DNA of 27,497 nucleotides from assembly GCA_013817655.1 (NCBI GenBank), contig JACDCJ010000003.1, positions 1 through 27,497 on the forward strand, written 5' to 3'. The stretch comes from Actinosomnolentus pattersoniae (SeqCode) (GTDB lineage: Bacteria > Actinomycetota > UBA4738). The notes under the pieces are model-generated. The model was not told the DNA's origin. It searched no databases and saw only the letters and a program-made list of their open reading frames with translations. Of this stretch, positions 22,691 through 27,497 are shown in pieces. The position numbers and the translations under genes are program-made. Position 1 is the stretch's first letter; each line of letters begins with the position of its first letter.

Positions 22691-23659
22691 ATGGCGATCA
22701 CCTGCCGCCTATATCGCGAGGGCCAGCTCAAGGAGACCGGGTTCGATCCCGACCTCGTGAGCGAGTTCTTGAAGGAACCCGAATCGCTGGTCTGGGTGGA
22801 CGTGGAGTCTCCGTCCCCGCAGGACATCGCGATGCTCGGCGAGGAGTTCGGGTTCCACGAGCTCGCGCTGGAGGACTGCCTGCACCCGCATCAGCGGCCG
22901 AAGATCGAGTCCTACGGTTCCTACTTCTTCCTGGTGGCCTACGGCGTCACCTTGCGGGACGGGGAGCTCGTCGGCCACGAGGTGGGCGCGTTCGTCGGCA
23001 AGGGCTACCTGGTCACCGTCCGCAAGGCGCCGGCCATCGACCTGCGACCCGTCGTCGAACGGTGGGACATCCACCAGCATCTGCTCAAGGAGGGTGGCGG
23101 ATACCTCCTGTACATCCTCCTGGACGAGATCGTGGACGGGTACTTCTCGACGCTGGACTCCCTGGAGGACCTCTCGGAGGAGGTCGAGGAGCACGTCCTG
23201 GACTCCGATGGCGACCCCATGGCCCAGAACCAGATCTTTCGTCTGAAGAAGCAGGTGCTGCTGTTCCGGCGGTGGGTCTCGCCCCTGCGAGACGTCCTCG
23301 ACGTCATGCAGCGCAAGGTGGTGAACGTGGTCACGCCGGAGCTCGAGCCCTATTACCGAGACGTCTACGACCACGTCCTGCGCGTCACCGACTTCGTGGA
23401 CACGCTGCGCGAGATCCTGTCGACCGCGCTCGACGCCCACCTGACCGTCGTCAGCAACCGCTTGAACGAGGTCATGAAGCGCCTGACGTCGTGGGCGGCG
23501 ATCATTCTGGTTCCGACCCTCATCGCGGGCATCTACGGGATGAACTTCGTCCACATGCCCGAACTCGACTGGTTGTTCGGGTACCCCTTCGCCCTTGGGC
23601 TGATGGCGCTCTCTGCCGGAGCGCTCTACGTCACGTTCAAGAAGCGCGACTGGCTCTAG
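22691..23659 (+). CDS. corA: CorA-family magnesium/cobalt transporter
   Basis: A 322-residue CorA with a large soluble N-terminal domain (about 1-255) including the conserved ALEDCLHPHQRPKIE, a long helix at about 200-265, and two C-terminal membrane helices (about 266-284 and 296-315). The signature GMN is at 283-285 (IYGMNFVHMPEL), at the mouth of the pore. The family forms pentameric channels for Mg2+ and, in some members, Co2+ or Ni2+. The gene is transcribed alone from a leaderless-type promoter. Its TAG shares CTAG with the stop of the convergent GGDEF/EAL gene. Confidence 0.94.
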   Translation: MAITCRLYREGQLKETGFDPDLVSEFLKEPESLVWVDVESPSPQDIAMLGEEFGFHELALEDCLHPHQRPKIESYGSYFFLVAYGVTLRDGELVGHEVGAFVGKGYLVTVRKAPAIDLRPVVERWDIHQHLLKEGGGYLLYILLDEIVDGYFSTLDSLEDLSEEVEEHVLDSDGDPMAQNQIFRLKKQVLLFRRWVSPLRDVLDVMQRKVVNVVTPELEPYYRDVYDHVLRVTDFVDTLREILSTALDAHLTVVSNRLNEVMKRLTSWAAIILVPTLIAGIYGMNFVHMPELDWLFGYPFALGLMALSAGALYVTFKKRDWL

Positions 23660-25434
23660 CGGAGCCGCGCGGGGATCTCCTCCGCGGGCACGGGGTGACT
23701 GAACAGGTAGCCCTGTCCCTGGACGCATCCCTGGGCCGTAAGGAATCGCCGTTGATCCTCACTCTCGATCCCCTCGGCCAGGGGAACCATCCCGAGCCCG
23801 TTCGCGAGCTGGATGATCGATGTGACGAGCGCGCCGGCTTGCGGGTCACCTGGGAGTGGCGCCACGAAAGACCGATCGATCTTCAGCGTGTCCACCGGCA
23901 GGTCGCGCAGGCGACTCAGCGAAGAGTAGCCCGTGCCGAAGTCGTCGATTGCGAAGCGCAGGCCTTCCTCGCGCAGCCCGAGGAGGATCTCCTGGGTCCG
24001 CGCGGGATCGGTCATGGCCGCGGTCTCGGTGATCTCTACGACGACCGATTCAAGCGGACACCCTGCCGATCGGAGGGGTTCGATCACCTTGGAGGCGAGG
24101 CCGGGGTCCCAGAACTGGCGGGGGGAGAGGTTGAAGCTCACTTCGAGGTCCAGGCCTTGCTCGCGCCACCGAACGGATTGGGAGGCGAGCTCACGGAGCA
24201 CCCACTCGCCGATGGGCTCGATCAGGCCCATCTCTTCGGCCAGGGCGATGAACTCGGAGGGAGGGAGGATTCCTCGCGCGGGATCGTCCCAGCGGACAAG
24301 CGCCTCGACTCCGACCGTGCGGCCGTCGGCGAGATTCACGATGGGCTGGTAGTGCAGGACCCACTCGCGCCGCTCCACCGCTCGGTGCAGTAGGGTCCCC
24401 ATTTTCAGCCTGGCACCGGTGCGCCGGTCCCCGCTCGGGTAGATCACGTAGCCTCCCGGACCGGCCTTCCTGCTCCGGTACATGGCCGCTTCCGCGTTCT
24501 GGATCAGGGTCCGGGCGTCGTGGGCGTCCACGGGGTACAGGCTGATCCCGAGGCTCGCCGTCGCATAGAGCTCCACGTCGCCCAGGCGAAACGGCCGGCG
24601 CATCGATTCCTGGATGCGAGCGGCGACCACCTCGGCCGTGAGGGTGGTGCCCTCTTCCTCGGGCGCCGATCGCAGCGAGCTTCCCCGCTCGAGGTCGGAG
24701 AGCAGCAACAGGAACTGGTCGCCCCCGAGGCGCGCGACCACGTCCGTCTCCCGGCTCACGTGCGTCAGCCGGGCAGCCACCTCTCCAAGCAGCTGGTCGC
24801 CCGCGTCGTACCCCAGGGTCTCATTGACCAGCTTGAAATCGTCGAGGTCAACTGACACCACGGCGACCGAGAGGTCGTGCCGTCGGGCCCGGGCCAGGTC
24901 GAGCTCGAGGATCTCCTCGAACATGGTCCGGTTGGGGAGGCCGGTGAGCTGATCGTGATAGGCGAGGAACGCCACCTTGTCCTCGGCGTGCTTGCGCTCG
25001 GCGATGTCGATGAGGACGCCCTGCCACCAGAGGGTCCCGTCGTTGCCGCGCACAAGCTGCGCGCGGTCCCTGAGCCAGACCGTTCGCCCTCTTCTCGTGA
25101 GCAGCCGGTACTCACAGTCGAACAGCTCTCCCGACTCGTTGGTCCGCTTCGCTTCGGTAAGCACCCGCTCGCGATCCTCCGGATGCAGGAGCTTCGCCCA
25201 CAGCTCGGCGTCCGCCTCCCACGCCGACGGCGCGTAGCCGGTCAGCTCCTCGATCTGGGGACTCATGTAGATGGTGGAGCTGACACCGTTTCGTCCAGCG
25301 ACGTACACGACCGCCGGGACGCGCTCCAACAGCTCCCGATAGCTCAGTCCGCGGCGGGGGCGCTCCCGGACCGGCCGAAGCAGCGGGGCGCCGGCAGCTT
25401 CCAGCGCCCGAGGGGGAAGGCGGGCGGGGTTCAT
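23656..25434 (-). CDS. PAS-GGDEF-EAL cyclic-di-GMP signalling protein
   Basis: A 592-residue soluble protein with no membrane helix. A PAS/PAC sensor lies at about 32-150 (RVPAVVYVAGR, EELTGYAPSAW, HPEDRERVL, the PAC end GVLIDIAERK). The GGDEF domain lies at about 155-325 (DQLTGLPNR), but the active-site motif reads GGDQF at 237-241. The EAL domain at about 345-590 keeps EALVRW at 377-382, SFNLSPRQF, EITETAAM, DDFGTGYSSL at 497-506 and LAEGIES at 552-558, so the metal and catalytic residues of a phosphodiesterase are present. The likely role is c-di-GMP breakdown, with the GGDEF part perhaps a GTP-sensing module. The ATG has TACCGT nine bases upstream and a weak AGGAA. Confidence 0.92.
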   Translation of the reverse strand: MNPARLPPRALEAAGAPLLRPVRERPRRGLSYRELLERVPAVVYVAGRNGVSSTIYMSPQIEELTGYAPSAWEADAELWAKLLHPEDRERVLTEAKRTNESGELFDCEYRLLTRRGRTVWLRDRAQLVRGNDGTLWWQGVLIDIAERKHAEDKVAFLAYHDQLTGLPNRTMFEEILELDLARARRHDLSVAVVSVDLDDFKLVNETLGYDAGDQLLGEVAARLTHVSRETDVVARLGGDQFLLLLSDLERGSSLRSAPEEEGTTLTAEVVAARIQESMRRPFRLGDVELYATASLGISLYPVDAHDARTLIQNAEAAMYRSRKAGPGGYVIYPSGDRRTGARLKMGTLLHRAVERREWVLHYQPIVNLADGRTVGVEALVRWDDPARGILPPSEFIALAEEMGLIEPIGEWVLRELASQSVRWREQGLDLEVSFNLSPRQFWDPGLASKVIEPLRSAGCPLESVVVEITETAAMTDPARTQEILLGLREEGLRFAIDDFGTGYSSLSRLRDLPVDTLKIDRSFVAPLPGDPQAGALVTSIIQLANGLGMVPLAEGIESEDQRRFLTAQGCVQGQGYLFSHPVPAEEIPARLR

Positions 25435-25443
25435 GTCGTTCCT

Positions 25444-25449
25444 ACGGTA
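25444..25449 (-). promoter_or_regulatory. -10 element of the PAS-GGDEF-EAL gene
   Basis: On the minus strand TACCGT ends nine bases before the ATG at 25434. This is the same placement as at metG and the SurA-like gene. Confidence 0.35.
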
Positions 25450-25490
25450 CGCGGCCTCCCGGGGAGGTCAATCCGCCAGGTGGCCGACAC

Positions 25491-25508
25491 GTCCCCCATT
25501 GGGGGGAC
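25491..25508. repeat. Inverted repeat GTCCCCC...GGGGGAC
   Basis: GTCCCCC and GGGGGAC form a 7-pair palindrome around ATTG. It lies in the 249-base gap between the divergent EAL and Na/Pi-like genes, about 53 bases upstream of the -35 at 25561. It may be an operator. It is not followed by T-runs. Confidence 0.4.
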
Positions 25509-25560
25509 ACAGGTCAAGCCGGCCCGGGGCCTTCCGTGCGAAGGGGGAGCCCCACCGTGG

Positions 25561-25590
25561 TTGACGGGTTTCTCGGGCCCCGCCTAGAAT
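25561..25590 (+). promoter_or_regulatory. Sigma70-type promoter of the Na/Pi-like gene
   Basis: TTGACG (25561-25566) and TAGAAT (25585-25590) are 18 bases apart, the best match to the housekeeping consensus in the window. The start would be near 25597, giving a leader of about 87 bases. Confidence 0.7.
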
Positions 25591-25600
25591 CCCGCACTCC

Positions 25601-25615
25601 TCCCCACGTTGGGGA
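25601..25615 (+). other. Hairpin at the 5' end of the Na/Pi-like mRNA
   Basis: TCCCCA and TGGGGA pair around a 3-base loop, a few bases after the predicted transcript start. It may protect the 5' end or act in regulation. I do not recognise a known riboswitch in the leader (25597-25683). Confidence 0.35.
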
Positions 25616-25683
25616 ACGCGTTGGGTAATGTTCGCAGCTGAACCGGTCCCTACTCCTGAGAGCCAGCAGATCTGAGGTCAAGA

Positions 25684-26913
25684 GTGTCGGACGAACTGAC
25701 GGCTGGAAGCGCGAGCGAAGTCCAGGCGCCCTCGAGAACTCAAGACCCCGCCATCGATCCGGTGGTCGTATCCGGCAATGGACGGGTCACCGTCGAGGCC
25801 GACTCGCCCCCGCGTGCATCCGGCGACGCAGAACCAGAGGGGCGCAATTGGAAGCGAGTGGCCTCCAAGGTCCTCCACTTCGTGCCGGCCATCTTCCTGT
25901 TCATCCTCGCCATCCAGCTCATGAAGTCCGGCGCCAAGGCGCTCGCACCCGAGCTCGAGGGGACCTTCCCGGTCGACAACGCGATGAGCACCCTCGGCCT
26001 CGGATGGATCGGCGCCTATCTCGTCCTCTCCGGGTCGCCCGTCGCCGCTGTAGCCCTGTCGCTGTTCGCCGCCGGCGCCCTCACGAACCTGCAGGCGTTC
26101 ACGATGCTCTCCGGCTCACGCCTCGGCGCCTCCTTCATCGTCCTGCTCGTCGGTTTCCTCTACGCGATGAAGAGCAAGAACCGCCGAGAGTCCACGGGCA
26201 TGGGAGTCCTTGCGCTCTCGTTGACGGCCGTCGTCTACGTGCCCGGGATGTTCCTCGGCTACGGGATCCTGAAATCGGGCGTGCTCGGTGGCGTGCAGTG
26301 GACGGCATCCGAGGAGGTCGACGGCGTCATCGACCGAGTTTGGGGTCCCCTCGTGAAGGTGTTCGTGGACAACCTCCCGGCGGGGGTGCTCTTCCTGGTG
26401 GGACTCGGCGTGATCCTTCTGTCGTTCAAGCTTCTGGACGGGGTGCTGCCACAGATCGACGCCGACCGCGCCGCGGGAGGCAAGCACCACTGGCTCAAAC
26501 GGCCATGGCCGATGTTCTTCCTCGGCTGCTTAGCCGCGCTGCTTACCCTGTCCGTGTCCGTCGCGATCACGGTCCTGGTCCCGCTGGCGGCGAAGGGCTA
26601 CATCGACCGGCGTGAGGCGATGCCCTATATCATGGGCGCGAACATCACGACGCTCGCGGACACGCTCGTCGCGGCGATGATCCTCGGCCGGCCCGAGGGA
26701 GTGCAGGTCGTGCTCGCCGAGGCCATCGCGGTGGCGATCATCACCATCGTGTACCTGCTGTTCCTGTACAAGCCGCTGCAGAACTCGATCATGAAGCTCG
26801 ACAACTGGGTGGTGGGGACCAACCGCCGCCTCATCCTGTTCGTGGCGTGTCTGTTCGTGATGCCGGGAATTCTCCTGTTCTCCGGGCGGCTGATCGGACC
26901 GATCGTCCAGTAG
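25684..26913 (+). CDS. Na/Pi-cotransporter-like membrane protein
   Basis: A 409-residue membrane protein. The first 58 residues are polar and acidic, and about eight to nine hydrophobic helices follow. Two related segments recall the inverted repeats of the Na+/phosphate symporter family: FTMLSGSRLGASF at about 138-150 and YIMGANITTLADTLVAA near 315-331, each in the position of the QSS...GxNxGTT motif. The match is partial: the first repeat lacks the GTT part. Phosphate is therefore a guess, and another anion or a divergent function is possible. No PhoU-like C-terminal domain is present. The GTG start has GAGG seven to eight bases upstream. A strong promoter and an 87-base leader precede it. 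Confidence 0.72.
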   Translation: MSDELTAGSASEVQAPSRTQDPAIDPVVVSGNGRVTVEADSPPRASGDAEPEGRNWKRVASKVLHFVPAIFLFILAIQLMKSGAKALAPELEGTFPVDNAMSTLGLGWIGAYLVLSGSPVAAVALSLFAAGALTNLQAFTMLSGSRLGASFIVLLVGFLYAMKSKNRRESTGMGVLALSLTAVVYVPGMFLGYGILKSGVLGGVQWTASEEVDGVIDRVWGPLVKVFVDNLPAGVLFLVGLGVILLSFKLLDGVLPQIDADRAAGGKHHWLKRPWPMFFLGCLAALLTLSVSVAITVLVPLAAKGYIDRREAMPYIMGANITTLADTLVAAMILGRPEGVQVVLAEAIAVAIITIVYLLFLYKPLQNSIMKLDNWVVGTNRRLILFVACLFVMPGILLFSGRLIGPIVQ

Positions 26914-26942
26914 AGCGAGCCTCGTGCGTATGATCGCCCCGG

Positions 26943-26955
26943 AGGCCGACGGCCT
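26943..26955. terminator. Weak hairpin in the convergent gap
   Basis: AGGCC and GGCCT pair around GAC between the two converging genes (gap 26914-26958). No T-run follows on either strand, so termination by this hairpin alone is uncertain. Confidence 0.22.
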
Positions 26956-26958
26956 GGA

Positions 26959-27387
26959 TCATGCCGGGCTCGGCTCCTCGTTCCCCGTGTGGAACCAGGG
27001 CGTGTAGCAGACGGTGACGAGCAGCCCCTCCGGGCTCAACAGTCTGCTCGTCACCTGATTCCACGGCTCCGTCCTGGCGCCGTGAAGCAGTCGATATCCC
27101 CGTCCCTCCAGCTCGGCGGCCGCCGCCGCGACGTCCCGCACCCCGAACTCGATGGTCGCCTGGGGAACCGGAACGTCGGCCGGCCAGTCGCTCGAGCCGA
27201 AGCATGCCTCGGCCGCTTCGCTCAGCGGCCAGAGTCCGAAGTGCTTGATGCCGGGCAGCTTCTCGGTGAAGACATGATCGCCATCGCCGCCTTCGAAGGA
27301 CAGGCCCAGCGCGGCGCCGTAGAACTCACTGGCGGCACCGGCATCCCGAACGATCGGGGAGAAGCTCGCCACGAATTGCACTTCCAC
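26959..27387 (-). CDS. VOC (glyoxalase/dioxygenase) family protein
   Basis: A 142-residue protein with the two beta-alpha-beta-beta-beta modules of the vicinal oxygen chelate superfamily. The first begins FSPIVRDAGAASEFYGAALGL (about 9-29) and the second FGVRDVAAAAAELEGRGYRLL (about 81-101). It ends with SPEGLLVTVCYTPWF, which carries the Glu that is often a metal ligand in VOC enzymes. The other expected His/Glu ligands are not obvious, so the reaction is unknown; resistance, lyase and isomerase members share this fold. The GTG start has an excellent GGAGG six to seven bases upstream. The gene follows another minus-strand gene by 31 bases, so they may be an operon. Confidence 0.83.
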   Translation of the reverse strand: MEVQFVASFSPIVRDAGAASEFYGAALGLSFEGGDGDHVFTEKLPGIKHFGLWPLSEAAEACFGSSDWPADVPVPQATIEFGVRDVAAAAAELEGRGYRLLHGARTEPWNQVTSRLLSPEGLLVTVCYTPWFHTGNEEPSPA

Positions 27388-27418
27388 TGACCACCTCCAG
27401 TCCCGTCGGCATCGCCGA

Positions 27419-27497
27419 CTAGATCCCCGGCTTCTCCTCGGAGCGTCGTGCGAACGCCCGCAGACCCGTCGGACGCATGAGCCCCAGACGGCTGAGC
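27419..27497 (-). CDS. 3' end of an unidentified gene (possibly YdeI/OmpD-associated-like)
   Basis: Only the last 25 codons and a TAG are in the window. The readable end, with LMRPTGLRAFARRSEEKPGI before the stop, resembles the MRPAGLxAFxxRxxxxxxI segment of YdeI/OmpD-associated proteins. In that family about 70 more residues usually follow, so this copy would be shortened if the match is right. The frame is consistent with a gene running in from the right, just upstream of the VOC gene. The call rests on little sequence. Confidence 0.4.
   Translation of the reverse strand, partial: LSRLGLMRPTGLRAFARRSEEKPGI

Noticed and set aside
25597..25683. A TPP-like riboswitch suggested by GGGTAATG and CTGAGAG in the Na/Pi leader
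   Set aside because: The elements are in the wrong order and the joining stems are missing; the likeness is by chance.
26929..26934. TATGAT as a plus-strand -10 box after the Na/Pi-like gene
   Set aside because: No plus-strand gene or start codon follows at a suitable distance; it would only give antisense RNA to the VOC gene, for which nothing else speaks.
1..27497. Mobile elements, prophage, CRISPR arrays or defence islands
   Set aside because: No transposase, integrase, direct-repeat array or cas-like motif was seen; base composition looks even and the gene order is typical of a chromosome core.

Overview
This is high-GC bacterial chromosomal DNA and almost certainly comes from an actinobacterium (Actinomycetota), probably an uncultured or deep-branching lineage. 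Three things point there. The left half keeps, in order, the actinobacterial block metG-tatD-(rpf position)-ksgA-ispE-tRNA-glmU-prs-rplY-pth-mfd-(lipoprotein)-mazG, with rsmI and a protein O-mannosyltransferase beyond metG, much as I recall it from Mycobacterium. GTG starts are common. Many genes have a -10 hexamer placed 5-9 bases before the start codon, the leaderless arrangement common in actinobacteria. I see no phage, insertion sequence, CRISPR array or rRNA operon.

Layout. 1-13782, mostly minus strand: housekeeping genes for tRNA and ribosome upkeep (metG, ksgA, pth, rplY), PRPP and UDP-GlcNAc supply (prs, glmU), isoprenoids (ispE), and DNA or nucleotide surveillance (mfd, mazG, tatD). 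A small secreted double-psi beta-barrel protein stands where RpfB would be expected. Two plus-strand items interrupt this block: a tRNA-Gln(UUG) gene and a DUF1232 membrane protein. 13821-17838: an EamA transporter, rsmI, a GT39-type mannosyltransferase and rpiA, in alternating orientation with very short promoter gaps. 17884-21692: a three-gene operon of ECF sigma factor, one-chain anti-sigma factor and secreted M15 peptidase. 21708-26913: a thioredoxin-like lipoprotein, CorA, a PAS-GGDEF-EAL protein and a Na/Pi-cotransporter-like membrane protein, each with its own promoter. 26959-27497: a VOC-family protein and the 3' end of another gene.

How the genes may work together. The most system-like unit is the ECF operon. 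Its anti-sigma protein joins a zinc-binding cytoplasmic domain, one membrane helix, a LolA/RseB-like outer domain and a DUF4367-like tail, which would combine the roles of RseA and RseB in one chain. The third gene adds a predicted zinc D,D- or L,D-carboxypeptidase, so the output may be cell-wall repair. This is inference from domain order.

Two genome-wide habits are visible: compact leaderless promoters at about ten genes, and three convergent gene pairs that share one CTAG as both stop codons. A near-perfect LexA-type palindrome lies upstream of the promoter for the beta-barrel/ksgA/ispE unit.
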